Positions 8,492 through 17,877 are shown, counted from the stretch's first letter. The stretch is 64,000 nucleotides of DNA from Streptomyces varsoviensis (GCF_000718635.1 NZ_JOBF01000003.1:372001-436000); one strand, 5' to 3'. Translations and numbers: made by a program. Notes: generated by a model from the sequence alone, not told the origin.

Positions 8492-11400
8492 TGGACGTGG
8501 CTGAGGCGACGCTCGTCACCTCCCCGGCGGGGCCCGGCCCGACGCGCGCCGGCCGGCGGGCGGGCGACAGGCCCGAGCCGCCGCGCGGCCGGCGGTGGCT
8601 GCTGGGGTTCTGGGCGCTCGCGTTCGTCGCGTTCCTGGTCCGGGCGCCGGGGCGGATGACGTTCGAGACGAAGCTGGGCGTCGTCGCCGACCCGTTCGGG
8701 TTCCTGCACGACCTGGGGACGCTGTGGCAGGACCGCGGCGGCTTCGGCGGCATCGCGGACCAGTACATCGGCTACGCGTTCCCGACCCTGCCGTACTACG
8801 CCCTCGCCCACCTCGCACGGCTGCCGGTGTGGCTCGCCGAGCGGCTGTGGATGTCGCTCATCGTGGCCGCCGCGTTCTGGGGCGCGCTGCGCCTCGCCGA
8901 GCGGCTGCGCGTCGGCTCGCCCGCGACCCGGCTGCTCGGCGCCGTCGGGTACGCGCTGTGGCCGACGTTCACCATCGTCATCGGGTCCACCGCCGCGGCG
9001 GCGCTGCCCGGCGCGGTGCTGCCGTGGGTGCTGCTGCCGCTGGCGTCGCGGACGTCGGGCGCGCGGACGGCCGCCGCCCGGTCCGCGCTGCTGGTCCCGT
9101 TCATGGGCGGCGTCAACGCCGCCTCCACGCTCGCCGCGCTGCTGCCCGTGGCGCTGTACCTGCTCTCCCGGCCGCGCGGGCGTCGGCAGCGGGCGCTGCT
9201 CGCGTGGTGGATACCGGGCGTGGTCCTCGCCACCGCCTGGTGGACGGTGCCGCTGCTGCTCCTCGGCCACTACGGCGAGAACTTCATGCCGTACATCGAG
9301 CAGGCGGACACCACCACCGCCACCATGTCCGCGACCGAACTGCTGCGCGGCGCCGGGAACTGGGTCGCCTACCTCAACTTCGGCGAGCCCTGGCTGCCCG
9401 CCGGCTGGGCCGCCGCCACCGCCCTCGTCGCCATCATCGGCTCCGGGCTCGCCGCCGCCCTCGGCCTGGCCGGGCTCGCCCGGCGCGACCTGCCCGAGCG
9501 GCGCTGGCTGCTGCTGACCGTACTGAGCGTGGTGCTCATCGCGCTGGCCGGGTACGGCGGCGCGTACGGCGCTCCCTTCCACGCCACCGTCCAGGGCTGG
9601 CTGGACGGCTGGCTGCGGCCGTTCCGCAACATCTACAAGTTCCAGCCCGGCCTGGCCCTCGCGCTGGCCTTCGGCCTCGCGCATCTGACGGCCGTCGCCG
9701 CCGAACGGCGCGGCGCCCGCCACGTGCCCGGCCGCCGGCTCGCCCCGGCGCTCGCCGCGCTGCTGCTCCTGCCGGGGCTCGCCTGGCCGTATCTGAACGG
9801 CACCGTCCTCCAGCCGGGCTCCTTCACCAAACTGCCCGCGCACTGGTCGCAGACCGCCGACTGGCTGAAGAAGCACTCCCCCGACAGCCGCGCCCTCGTC
9901 GTCCCCGCCACCGCGCACGGCATCTACACCTGGGGCTCCCCCATCGACCAGCCCCTCGACGTCCTCGCCGAATCCCGCTGGGCGCAGCGCGACTATGTGC
10001 CGTTCGGCACCCCCGGCTCCCGCCGCGCGATGGACGCGGTCGAGCAGGCCCTGATGACCGGCACGGAAGTCCCCGGTCTGCGCGACTACTTGGGCCGGGC
10101 CGGGCTCTTCAACGTGGTCGTGCGCAACGACCTCGACCCGGACCAGATCGGCTACGTACCGCCGCAGACCGTGCGGCGCACCCTGGAAGCCTCCGGCTAC
10201 CGCCGGGTCGCCGCCTTCGGCCCGCTGCTGACCGGCGGCCGCATCCCCGCCGAGACGCCCGTACAGGTCCAGGGCATCTACCCGCGCCAGCAGGCCGTCG
10301 AGATCTACGAACCCGTCGGCACGCCCCGGCCCGGCCCGGTCACCGCGAAGCCCGTCTCCGGCACGGCCGTCGTCAGCGGCGGCCCCGAAACGCTGCTCCC
10401 GCTCTCCGCCGACCCCTCGCTGCGCGGCCGGCCCACCGTCCTGACCGGCGACAACCACCCGGGGATCGGCACACCGCCGCTCCAGGCGGTCGGCGACGGC
10501 CTGCGCCGCGCCGACACCCGCTTCGGGCTCGTCAACACCAACACCTCGTACACGTACGGGCCCGAGGACCGGAACCCGCCCGACGCCCTCCAGGACGCGG
10601 GACGGCCGCCCAAGCAGATCCTGCCGGTGGACGGCGTACGGCACCAGACGACGGCCGTGCTGCGCGGCGCGGCGTCCGTCACCGCCTCCAGCAGCGGCAA
10701 CTGGCTCTTCCAGCTCCCGCAGTACGACCCCGTGAACGCCTTCGACGGCGACCCGAACACCGCGTGGGCCGAGGGCACCCCCGGCCGCCCCGTCGGCCAG
10801 TGGCTGCGCGTCGGCTTCGACACGCCCACCGCGATCCCCGCCTCGATCCAGGTCACGCCGCTGCCGGGGGACGGGACGCGGGCCGCGCCGACGCTCGTCC
10901 GCGTACAGACCGACAAGGGCTCGGCGGAGAGCCCCCTCCAGCCGAACGGGCTCCCCCAGCCCGTCAAGGCCCCGGCTGGGCAGGCCAATTGGCTGAAGGT
11001 CACCATTCTGGACGCGCAGGACCCCAAGCCGGGCCTCTCCGGCGCGGGCTTCTCCGAGATCGCCATTCCGGGCGTCCAGGTGGCCCGGCTGCTCAAGCTG
11101 CCGACGGACGCGCAGGACAGCGACGCCACGAGCGAGACGTACGCGCTGCACCGCGGCAGCGACCCGGGCGGCCTCTCCCCGACCGCCGCCGAGGCCGGCC
11201 TGCACCGCAGGTTCACTACGGCCGGCACGTCTGGTACGTCCGCCACGTCGGCCACTTCCGCGGCGTCCGCCACGGCTGCCACGGCTGCCACGTCCGCGAC
11301 GTCAGGAACCTCCGACGCGCCCGGAGCGTCAGGCGTGGCAGGCACCTCCGCCGCGCCCGGCGCATCGGCCGCGTCGGTCGCCTCCGCCGCCTCCGCCGCC

Positions 11401-12876
11401 GAGAGCTTCTCCGTCAGCGCCTCCGCGCTTCCCGTGCCCGGCGACGCGCTCGACCGCCTCCTCGACCTCGTCGCGCCGGGCAGCCGGCGGCGGCTCACCG
11501 CGACCGCCGACTCCACCGCCCGCACCGGAAACGCGCTGAGCGCCCGCAACCTCGTCGACGGCGACCTCACCACCGCCTGGATCGCCGGGGACCGGCCCGT
11601 CATCCATCTGCGCTGGCCCGGCCGGCGGAGCATCGACAGCCTCGTCCTCGCCGCGGCGGGCGGCATCTCCACCCGCCCCGAACAGATCCTCATCAACTCC
11701 CCCTACGGCGCGGCCACCGCGGGCGTCGACGAGAACGGGCAGGCCCGCTTCGAGCCCATCGTCACCGACCAGCTCGACATCACCATCAGCAAGGTCGCCC
11801 CGCTCACCGTCCACAACCCCATAGCCGGACGGCAGTTGCAGCTCCCCGTGGGGCTCAGCGAGGTGTACGTACCCGCCCTCGACGACCTGCGCACCCCCGC
11901 GCCCGCCCCCTCCGCCCGCTTCTCCCTGCCCTGCGGCCAGGGCCCGGCGCTCGCCGTGGACGGCACCCTGCACGCCACCAAGGCCGCGGGCCGCGTCCGG
12001 GACCTGACCGAACGCCGACCCGTCAAGGTCGAGTTGTGCGGCTCCGAAGCGCGCCGAGGCGCGCTGCCGCTGCGGCCCGGCGCGCATACGGTCGAGGCCG
12101 GGGACCAGGGGCCGCTCGCCCTGACCGACGTCACCCTGACCCGCGGCAAGGCCCCGGCCCCGGCGGCGGCGCGCCCCACCAAGGCCCTCGACTGGGCGGG
12201 CGACCACCGCTCCGTTCACGTCGACGCGGGCCAGGCCGCCTACCTCCAGACCTACGAGAACGCCAACTCCGGCTGGCACGCCACCCTCAACGGCAAACGG
12301 CTGGCGGCGCTGCGCATGGACGGCTGGCAGCAGGGCTTCCTCATCCCGGCGGGACAGGGCGGCACCGTCAAGCTCTCGTACGCTCCGTCGACCACCTACG
12401 ACGCGGCGCTGATCGGCGGCGCGGCGGGCATCGTGCTGCTCGCCCTCCTCGCCGTCGTCCGCCGCCGCCCTCTCGCCACACCGCCTCCGCCGCCGCCCGC
12501 CCCCGGCTGGCTCCTGGGCACCGTCGCCCTCACCGCCGTCCTGGTGGTGGTAGCGGGCCCGGTTGCCGTCGTCGCGCCCGTACTCGCCCTCATCGCACGG
12601 GCCCGCCCCTGGCTCCTGGTGCCCACAGCGCTCCTGGCCATGACCGGCGCCATGATCGCGGCAACCACGGGGGCCGGAGACCCGGCCGCCATGAGCGAGG
12701 GCCCGTTCGGCGGCGCGGCGCAAGTGCTCGCCGTCACCGCGCTGGCGGCGGCGGTCGTGACCTTGCCGCGCGGCTCGCGACAGCGAGCGCGGCCTGGCCC
12801 GGCGGCCGAGCCGCCCGCCGCGCCCCCGGCCCCCAAACCCGAGCCGCCTCCCGAGCCGCCGGCGGAGAGGGCGTGA
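8488..12876 (+). CDS. AftD-like alpha-(1->3)-arabinofuranosyltransferase family protein (DUF3367)
   Basis: A 1462-residue membrane protein, close to the length of mycobacterial AftD. Residues about 30-450 form a polytopic GT-C-type module with many helices. A large extracytoplasmic region follows, including two discoidin-like carbohydrate-binding modules: one near 731-860 (PVNAFDGDPNTAWAEG) and one near 1008-1080 (ARNLVDGDLTTAWIAG). Between them, residues about 911-971 are a low-complexity Ala/Thr/Ser linker. Helices return after about 1306 and the tail is Pro/Glu-rich. AftD adds arabinofuranose from decaprenyl-phosphate donors; whether this homologue uses arabinose is unknown. Start overlaps the upstream stop (GTGA). 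Confidence 0.87.
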   Translation: MMDVAEATLVTSPAGPGPTRAGRRAGDRPEPPRGRRWLLGFWALAFVAFLVRAPGRMTFETKLGVVADPFGFLHDLGTLWQDRGGFGGIADQYIGYAFPTLPYYALAHLARLPVWLAERLWMSLIVAAAFWGALRLAERLRVGSPATRLLGAVGYALWPTFTIVIGSTAAAALPGAVLPWVLLPLASRTSGARTAAARSALLVPFMGGVNAASTLAALLPVALYLLSRPRGRRQRALLAWWIPGVVLATAWWTVPLLLLGHYGENFMPYIEQADTTTATMSATELLRGAGNWVAYLNFGEPWLPAGWAAATALVAIIGSGLAAALGLAGLARRDLPERRWLLLTVLSVVLIALAGYGGAYGAPFHATVQGWLDGWLRPFRNIYKFQPGLALALAFGLAHLTAVAAERRGARHVPGRRLAPALAALLLLPGLAWPYLNGTVLQPGSFTKLPAHWSQTADWLKKHSPDSRALVVPATAHGIYTWGSPIDQPLDVLAESRWAQRDYVPFGTPGSRRAMDAVEQALMTGTEVPGLRDYLGRAGLFNVVVRNDLDPDQIGYVPPQTVRRTLEASGYRRVAAFGPLLTGGRIPAETPVQVQGIYPRQQAVEIYEPVGTPRPGPVTAKPVSGTAVVSGGPETLLPLSADPSLRGRPTVLTGDNHPGIGTPPLQAVGDGLRRADTRFGLVNTNTSYTYGPEDRNPPDALQDAGRPPKQILPVDGVRHQTTAVLRGAASVTASSSGNWLFQLPQYDPVNAFDGDPNTAWAEGTPGRPVGQWLRVGFDTPTAIPASIQVTPLPGDGTRAAPTLVRVQTDKGSAESPLQPNGLPQPVKAPAGQANWLKVTILDAQDPKPGLSGAGFSEIAIPGVQVARLLKLPTDAQDSDATSETYALHRGSDPGGLSPTAAEAGLHRRFTTAGTSGTSATSATSAASATAATAATSATSGTSDAPGASGVAGTSAAPGASAASVASAASAAESFSVSASALPVPGDALDRLLDLVAPGSRRRLTATADSTARTGNALSARNLVDGDLTTAWIAGDRPVIHLRWPGRRSIDSLVLAAAGGISTRPEQILINSPYGAATAGVDENGQARFEPIVTDQLDITISKVAPLTVHNPIAGRQLQLPVGLSEVYVPALDDLRTPAPAPSARFSLPCGQGPALAVDGTLHATKAAGRVRDLTERRPVKVELCGSEARRGALPLRPGAHTVEAGDQGPLALTDVTLTRGKAPAPAAARPTKALDWAGDHRSVHVDAGQAAYLQTYENANSGWHATLNGKRLAALRMDGWQQGFLIPAGQGGTVKLSYAPSTTYDAALIGGAAGIVLLALLAVVRRRPLATPPPPPPAPGWLLGTVALTAVLVVVAGPVAVVAPVLALIARARPWLLVPTALLAMTGAMIAATTGAGDPAAMSEGPFGGAAQVLAVTALAAAVVTLPRGSRQRARPGPAAEPPAAPPAPKPEPPPEPPAERA

Positions 12877-14243
12877 CGGCCGTGGGCCGAGGGGCCGGTG
12901 GGCGGTCGGGGGTGGAGCAGCGCGTTCCGTTTCCTACTGTGGACGAGATCGCGCGGCATCTTCAGGACGAGGAGCCGGAGACCGTCCATATCGAGGTGCA
13001 TCTGCCCGGCCGCCTCGACCCGGCGCGGCTGCGTGCGGCCTTTCACGGGGCGCTGCTGCGCCATCCGCGCATCCTTGTGCGGCAGGCACCGTCGGCGTGG
13101 TGGCGGAGGCGGTACGAGTGGGAGCTGACCGGCGGGCCGGACGTGGACCCGGTGGCCTTCCCGGCGCCGGGCCCGGACGCGCTCGTACGGGCGCGGGAGC
13201 GGGCGCTCGCCGGGTGCCCGCCGCTGTCCGCGTCGCCGCCCGTACGGCTGGAGGTCGTGACGGGCGCGTCGGACGGCGGGTGTGTGCTGCTGCTCGCCAT
13301 CAACCACACCGCGCTCGACGGCCCGTCCTGTCTGCGGGTGCTGGCGACGGCCGCCGAGCTGTACGGCGGGCGGGATAATTCACCTCCGCGGGCGGAGCCG
13401 AAGGCCCAGCGGTACGCGAAGCCCGCCGCCGATGGGCCCGGCCGGGGCCGCCCGGTGCGCGTCGCCGCCTCGACGGCCGCCCCGGGGGGCGGCAACGGGA
13501 TGCTGCTCGTCGAACTGCCCGTACCGGCCCGCCCGTCACGCGGTACGGGCGACACCGTCCCGTACACCGTCAACGATCAACTCCTCGTCGCCACCAGGCT
13601 GATGGTCGCCCGCTGGAACCTGCTCCACTCCGCCCCCACCCGCCCCGTGCGCATCACCATGCCGGTGGACGACCGTCCGCACGGCGGCGACATGCCCATC
13701 GGCAACGGCACCCGCCTCGTCGACGTCGGCTTCGGGGCGGGCGAGCGGCTGGACGAGGCGGCGCTGACCGCCGAGCGCCCCGACCCGGCCGCCGTCGCCC
13801 GTCTGCTGCGCCGCACGGCGGCCCGTACCCGTACGCTCAAGTCGTCATCCGGACCCCAACTCGGCCTCGAGGCCGCCGTGTTGACCGCTCCCGTGCTGCC
13901 GGTGGGCGTACGGGCGGCCGCGACGCGGGGGCTGCGCCGGGTCGCCGCGCCCTGGACCTCCACGACGCTCCTGAGCAACATCGGCCGGGTCCCCTACCCG
14001 CTGGACTTCGGCGACGCGGGGCGGGCGGGCGCCGTGTGGCTGTCGGCCCCGGCCCGTACGCCGCGCGGCCTGACCGTCACCACGGCGAGCACCGGCGGTC
14101 GGCTGCATGTGGCGCTGCGCTGGTCCCGCGCGCTGCTGGACGACGCGGCGGGCGCGCGGCTCGCGCAACTCTTCACGCGCGCGCTCGACGCGACGTCCGC
14201 GGCGGCCCTGTACGCGGCAGCCCCGTATGCCGCGGACCAGTGA
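12873..14243 (+). CDS. Stand-alone condensation-domain-like acyltransferase
   Basis: A protein of about 456 residues starting at GTG 12873 within the AftD-like stop codon. The fold signature of the CoA-dependent acyltransferase/condensation superfamily is visible: INHTALDG (residues about 142-149) is an HHxxxDG motif whose first His is Asn while the catalytic second His and DG are kept. A DGxxxG-type C-terminal region with TTLLSNIGRV precedes the end. There is no adenylation or carrier domain. Related lone proteins (PapA-like) acylate sugars or lipids, so acylation of the glycan built by its neighbours is a reasonable guess. Confidence 0.72.
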   Translation: MTAVGRGAGGRSGVEQRVPFPTVDEIARHLQDEEPETVHIEVHLPGRLDPARLRAAFHGALLRHPRILVRQAPSAWWRRRYEWELTGGPDVDPVAFPAPGPDALVRARERALAGCPPLSASPPVRLEVVTGASDGGCVLLLAINHTALDGPSCLRVLATAAELYGGRDNSPPRAEPKAQRYAKPAADGPGRGRPVRVAASTAAPGGGNGMLLVELPVPARPSRGTGDTVPYTVNDQLLVATRLMVARWNLLHSAPTRPVRITMPVDDRPHGGDMPIGNGTRLVDVGFGAGERLDEAALTAERPDPAAVARLLRRTAARTRTLKSSSGPQLGLEAAVLTAPVLPVGVRAAATRGLRRVAAPWTSTTLLSNIGRVPYPLDFGDAGRAGAVWLSAPARTPRGLTVTTASTGGRLHVALRWSRALLDDAAGARLAQLFTRALDATSAAALYAAAPYAADQ

Positions 14244-14292
14244 CGAGTGAAGAAGAGAAGAAGAGAAGAAGGGCAGGAGGAACGGAGGGCAC

Positions 14293-15042
14293 ATGAGCGA
14301 GAGCAGCAGCTCCACCGCCACCGCCGCGCCCCGGCTGCGGGACTTCTACGAGGGCCCGGCCGTGCCCGTCGCCTCGGGCCCGGACCGGAGCCGCCGCCAG
14401 GCCCGTATGCTCGCCCGCGCGCTGGGCCCGGCGGGGGCGGCCGGTCCGGCCACCGTTCTGGACATCGGCTGCGGCGACGGGACGGCGGCGGCCATCGCGG
14501 CGGCAGCGGCCCCCGGCCACCGGTTCGTCGGCGTCGACTGGTCGCAGGGCGCGCTGCGGCGGGCGGCGGCGGGCGTGCCGTACGCGGTGCGGGGCGAGGT
14601 GACGGGCGAGGGGCTGCCGTTCGCGTCCGGCGCCGCCGACGCGGTGCTGTTCAGCGAGGTGATCGAGCACCTGGTGGACCCGGACGGCGCGCTGGCGGAG
14701 ATCCACCGCGTGCTGCGGCCCGGCGGCCATCTGCTGCTGTCCACGCCCAACCTGGCCGCCTGGTACAACCGCGCCCTGCTGCTCGCCGGAGTGCAGCCCG
14801 TCTTCTCTGAGGTGAGCCTGCGTCAGGTCCACGGCCGGCCGGGCAGCGCCGTCGTGGGACACCTGCGGCTGTTCACGGCGCGGGCGCTGCGCGGACTGCT
14901 CACCGCGCGCGGTTTCGTGACCGTGGAGCTGGCGGGGGCCCCGTACCACGACGTGCCCCGGCCGCTGCGCCCGCTGGACCGCGCAGCCTGCGGCGTACCG
15001 TCGCTCGCCTCGATCCTGCTGGCGCACGCGCGGAGGGTGTAG
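14293..15042 (+). CDS. Class I SAM-dependent methyltransferase
   Basis: A 249-residue protein with a strong upstream AGGAGG (14275-14280). Motif I is VLDIGCGDGTAAAIA (residues about 56-70), the acidic residue of strand 2 lies in FVGVDWSQGAL, motif IV region is LFSEVIEHLVDPDG and the following RPGGHLLLSTPN is typical of methyltransferase-11/UbiE-like enzymes. The first 25 residues are Ser/Thr/Ala-rich. It is the second methyltransferase of the operon; substrate unknown. Confidence 0.88.
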   Translation: MSESSSSTATAAPRLRDFYEGPAVPVASGPDRSRRQARMLARALGPAGAAGPATVLDIGCGDGTAAAIAAAAAPGHRFVGVDWSQGALRRAAAGVPYAVRGEVTGEGLPFASGAADAVLFSEVIEHLVDPDGALAEIHRVLRPGGHLLLSTPNLAAWYNRALLLAGVQPVFSEVSLRQVHGRPGSAVVGHLRLFTARALRGLLTARGFVTVELAGAPYHDVPRPLRPLDRAACGVPSLASILLAHARRV

Positions 15043-15044
15043 CC

Positions 15045-16061
15045 GTGCTGTGGGGCGTGCTGGCGGCGCTGCTCGCCAACGTCCTCTACAGCGTGGGTTT
15101 CGTGCTGGAGAAACGCGCCCTCACCGGGCTTCCGGCGCTCAGCTCCGGCCGCCCCCTGCGCGCGGTGCGGCTGCTGCTCGGCAGCCCCCTGTGGCTCGGC
15201 GGCTCGTGCGCGCTCGCGCTCGGCTTCGCCGCGCAGCTCGCGGTCTACCGCACGCTGCCCATCGCCGCCGCGCAGGGCCTGTTCGTCTCCGGGATGGTGC
15301 TGCTGCTCCTGCTGTCCTCCGTCGTGCTCGGGGAGCGTACGAGCGCCCGCGAGCGGCGGTCCATCGCCGGCATCCTCTGCGCGCTCCTCATGGTCGTGGC
15401 CTCGCTCCAGGGGGCGTCCGACCCGGTCAGCCGCTCCGCGCCGACGGGCCCGCTGCTCGCCGTCTGCCTGCCCGCGCTGGCGGCGGGGCTGCTGCTGTAC
15501 GGGGCCGCCGAACGCCGCGCCGGGCGCGGGCGGCGACCCACGGGCGTGGGGTACGGAACGGCGGTCGGCCTGCTGTACGGGGTCAGCTCGCTGGCCATCA
15601 AGGGCGTCTCGGGCCGGCTGACCACCCACGGCGTCGGCGACGCCGCCCTGGCCCTGCTGGCCTCGCCGTACCCGTATCTCCTGCTGTTCACCGGGGCCGC
15701 CGGTCTGGTCCTGTCGCAGACGGCCCTGCAACGCTGCCGCGCCTCCCTGATCGTGCCCGTCTGCACGACGGTCACCTCCGTGTTCACCATCGCCTGCGGC
15801 ACGTTCGCGTTCGGCGAGCCGCTGCCCGCCGATCCGGTACGCCTCGCGCTCCGCCTGGGCGGCGCCGCGCTGGCCGTGGCCGTACTCCTGGCCCTGCCGC
15901 GCGAGAACGCTCCCTCAGCACATCAGCCTCGGCGACCCCGGAATCCTCGGCAACCCCGGCACCCCCGGCCACCTCGCCAATCTCGGCAATCTCGGCAATC
16001 TCGTCAATCTCGGCCCGAAGCAAAGGGCCTGACACCTGACCGGAAAGGACGTACGCCATGA
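15045..16061 (+). CDS. DMT/EamA-like polytopic membrane protein
   Basis: A 338-residue membrane protein starting at GTG 15045, with GGAGGG eight bases upstream. It has about nine or ten helices in two halves, starting LLANVLYSVGFVLEKRAL and including LPIAAAQGLFVSGMVLLL, as in DMT-superfamily permeases. The C-terminal cytoplasmic tail (residues about 290-338) is basic and low-complexity and contains four QSR repeats from a 9-bp tandem repeat at 15978-16013. Lipid-linked sugar or metabolite transport is plausible from the operon but unproven. Its stop overlaps the Trm112 start by ATGA. Confidence 0.78.
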   Translation: MLWGVLAALLANVLYSVGFVLEKRALTGLPALSSGRPLRAVRLLLGSPLWLGGSCALALGFAAQLAVYRTLPIAAAQGLFVSGMVLLLLLSSVVLGERTSARERRSIAGILCALLMVVASLQGASDPVSRSAPTGPLLAVCLPALAAGLLLYGAAERRAGRGRRPTGVGYGTAVGLLYGVSSLAIKGVSGRLTTHGVGDAALALLASPYPYLLLFTGAAGLVLSQTALQRCRASLIVPVCTTVTSVFTIACGTFAFGEPLPADPVRLALRLGGAALAVAVLLALPRENAPSAHQPRRPRNPRQPRHPRPPRQSRQSRQSRQSRPEAKGLTPDRKGRTP

Positions 16062-16270
16062 AGCCCGACGACCCCCTGCTGAGAATCCTCGCCTGCCCGC
16101 TCGACAAGGGCCCGCTCTCCGTCGTCGAGGCGGAGAACCTCCTCTACAACCCGCGGCTGCGCCGCCGCTACCCCATCGTCGACGGCATCCCGCAGCTCCT
16201 CCCCACCAGCGGCGAGCAGGTCTCCGACGACGAGCACGAACGGCTGCTGAAGCGGATCGGCGCCTCATGA
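16058..16270 (+). CDS. Trm112-family small protein
   Basis: A 70-residue protein with the actinobacterial Trm112 pattern: ILACPLDKGPL near the N-terminus and RRYPIVDGIPQLLP in the middle. Trm112 proteins elsewhere activate or stabilise methyltransferases by binding them. Here the gene sits between methyltransferase genes and overlaps both neighbours by 4 bp, so it is a good candidate activator for the FkbM-type enzyme that follows. Only one cysteine is present in the usual zinc-binding region, as in many actinobacterial members. Confidence 0.85.
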   Translation: MKPDDPLLRILACPLDKGPLSVVEAENLLYNPRLRRRYPIVDGIPQLLPTSGEQVSDDEHERLLKRIGAS

Positions 16271-17070
16271 CCCTCGCCGCCCGCTGCGCCCGGCGCCTGC
16301 CGCCCCGGCTGGTCGCGGCGGCCGCCGCCCGCCTCTACCCGCGCTTCGAACCCGAGCTGCGCCGGCTGCCGGACTTCTGCCCGCGCGGCGGCACCGCCGT
16401 CGACGTGGGCGGCTGGTACGGCCCGTGGTCGCGGGCCCTCGCCCGGCGCGCCGAGCGGGTCGTCGCGGTGGAGCCCGTACCGCATCTGGCCCGCGCGCTG
16501 GCCGCCACCGCGCCCCGCAACGTCGAGGTCGTACAGGCCGCGGCCGCCGACCGGTCCGGCGTGGCCACGCTCTGGCTGCCGCCCGGCGGGCGCGGCGACC
16601 GGGGCCTCGCCTCGCTCGTACGCCGCCCCGTGCACGCCACGACCCTCGCCGTGCCCTGCCTGGCCCTCGACGACCTGGACCTCACCGGCGTGACCCTGCT
16701 CAAGATCGACGTGGACGGCGGGGAGGCGGCCGTGCTGCGCGGCGCCCGGCAACTGCTGTGCCGCGAGCGGCCCGCGCTCTTCATCGAGCTGGAGCACCGC
16801 GTCCAGCCGCCCGGCCCGGTGCTCGCGGCGCTGGCCGAGTACGGCTACCGGGGGTGGGTGCTGCCCGCCGGGGACTGGGTGCCGCTCGCCGAGTTCGACC
16901 TGGCCGCCCACCAGGCCCGTACGGCCCATGTCGCCGACGACGGGCTGCTGCGCCGCTCCCTCGCGCCGCGCCGGGCCCGTTACGTGAACTCGGTGCTGTT
17001 CCTCCCCGGAACCGAGCGCCCGGGCGCGGCGGACGTGCGCGACGATGGGAGGCATGAGCTCCACGCGTGA
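16267..17070 (+). CDS. FkbM-family methyltransferase
   Basis: A 267-residue protein starting inside the Trm112 stop (ATGA). SAM motif I is AVDVGGWYGPWSRAL (residues about 39-53) and the acidic strand-2 end is VAVEPVPHLARAL. The FkbM family signature LLKIDVDGGEAAVLRGA is present near residues 140-156, followed by FIELEHR. FkbM-type enzymes methylate hydroxyls of sugars or polyketides. With Trm112 directly upstream, it is probably the third tailoring methyltransferase of this envelope operon. Confidence 0.88.
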   Translation: MTLAARCARRLPPRLVAAAAARLYPRFEPELRRLPDFCPRGGTAVDVGGWYGPWSRALARRAERVVAVEPVPHLARALAATAPRNVEVVQAAAADRSGVATLWLPPGGRGDRGLASLVRRPVHATTLAVPCLALDDLDLTGVTLLKIDVDGGEAAVLRGARQLLCRERPALFIELEHRVQPPGPVLAALAEYGYRGWVLPAGDWVPLAEFDLAAHQARTAHVADDGLLRRSLAPRRARYVNSVLFLPGTERPGAADVRDDGRHELHA

Positions 17071-17713
17071 CGCCGCTGCCGCCCCGCCGCCGTTCGGGCC
17101 GCTCCAGTTCCAACTCGTCCTGCTGCGCCGGATGGCCGACCACCAACCGGGCCTGGTCGAGGACGCGCTACGCGAACTGGGCGTGGAGCGCCCGGAGATG
17201 CGCGAGGCGAACCGCCGCTGGCAGGCCATGCTGCACGCGCCCCGGCGACGCGGCGCCCAGGCCCGCTACCGCTCGGTGCTCGGCCCGCCCGAGTCCGTCA
17301 CCGGGCGGCGCGTCGGCGACCTGAGCTGCGAGGCGCTGAGCTGGCCGGTGCCGCTCTGGCCGGACCTGCGGTTCGAGGTGCTGACCGCGCCGGGCGGCGG
17401 CGTGTGGAACGAATGGCTGGTCCGCGCCCCCGGCGCCCCGGGCCCCACTCTCCGCACCGCCGCCGACCTGCGCCCCTGGACCTGCACGGTCGACGAGGTG
17501 GCCCGCGCCTTCGCCCCGGCCCGCCCCATGGAGGGCACGGCCCCCACCCGCTTCCGCCTGGCGTTCACGGCACCGGGGGCAGCGGGGGCGGTGGATGCGA
17601 CGAGGGCGGTGGATGGGATGGGGGCGGTGGATGCACCGGATGCGCCGGGCCGGCCGTACGTCGCGGAGTTCACGTGGGGGCTGCTGCAACGGGTGACGGC
17701 GGGGGCGGCATAG
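17045..17713 (+). CDS. Conserved hypothetical protein
   Basis: A protein of about 219-222 residues overlapping the end of the FkbM gene by 26 bp; the start may be ATG 17045 or 17054, since neither has a well-spaced ribosome-binding site. The N-terminal part is helical and charged (FQLVLLRRMADHQPGLVEDALRELG is one amphipathic stretch), followed by a beta-rich domain (PLWPDLRFEVL, WNEWLVRAP). Near the C-terminus is a short repeat of AVDA/AVDG units. No signal peptide, membrane segment or known motif is seen. Function unknown; as the last gene it may have a role in the same pathway. Confidence 0.62.
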   Translation: MGGMSSTRDAAAAPPPFGPLQFQLVLLRRMADHQPGLVEDALRELGVERPEMREANRRWQAMLHAPRRRGAQARYRSVLGPPESVTGRRVGDLSCEALSWPVPLWPDLRFEVLTAPGGGVWNEWLVRAPGAPGPTLRTAADLRPWTCTVDEVARAFAPARPMEGTAPTRFRLAFTAPGAAGAVDATRAVDGMGAVDAPDAPGRPYVAEFTWGLLQRVTAGAA

Positions 17714-17787
17714 GCGAAGGCGAAGAGGCGAAGGCGAACGGGCGAAGGCGAAGGGGCGAAGGCGAAGAGGCGAAGGCGAAGGGGCGG
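17713..17787. repeat. GGCGAA hexanucleotide tandem repeat
   Basis: About eleven imperfect copies of GGCGAA/GGCGAAGA lie directly after the stop of the hypothetical gene, in the 164-bp gap between two convergent genes. A slippage-prone array of this kind has no obvious hairpin; it occupies the place where a terminator would be expected. Confidence 0.85.
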
Positions 17788-17877
17788 CGCACGGCCGTAA
17801 AGGCCACGTGCACCGCCCCACCACCGCAGGCGCCCGCCCGGCCCAGCGGCCGGTTCGCAGGAGTCCCGCCGCCCCGC

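Noticed and set aside
8437..11205. 922-codon minus-strand frame opposite the AftD-like gene
   Set aside because: No motif, no ribosome-binding site, and the opposite strand encodes a coherent membrane protein with domain structure.
12873..14243. NRPS module
   Set aside because: Only a condensation-like fold is present; there is no adenylation, carrier or thioesterase domain anywhere near.
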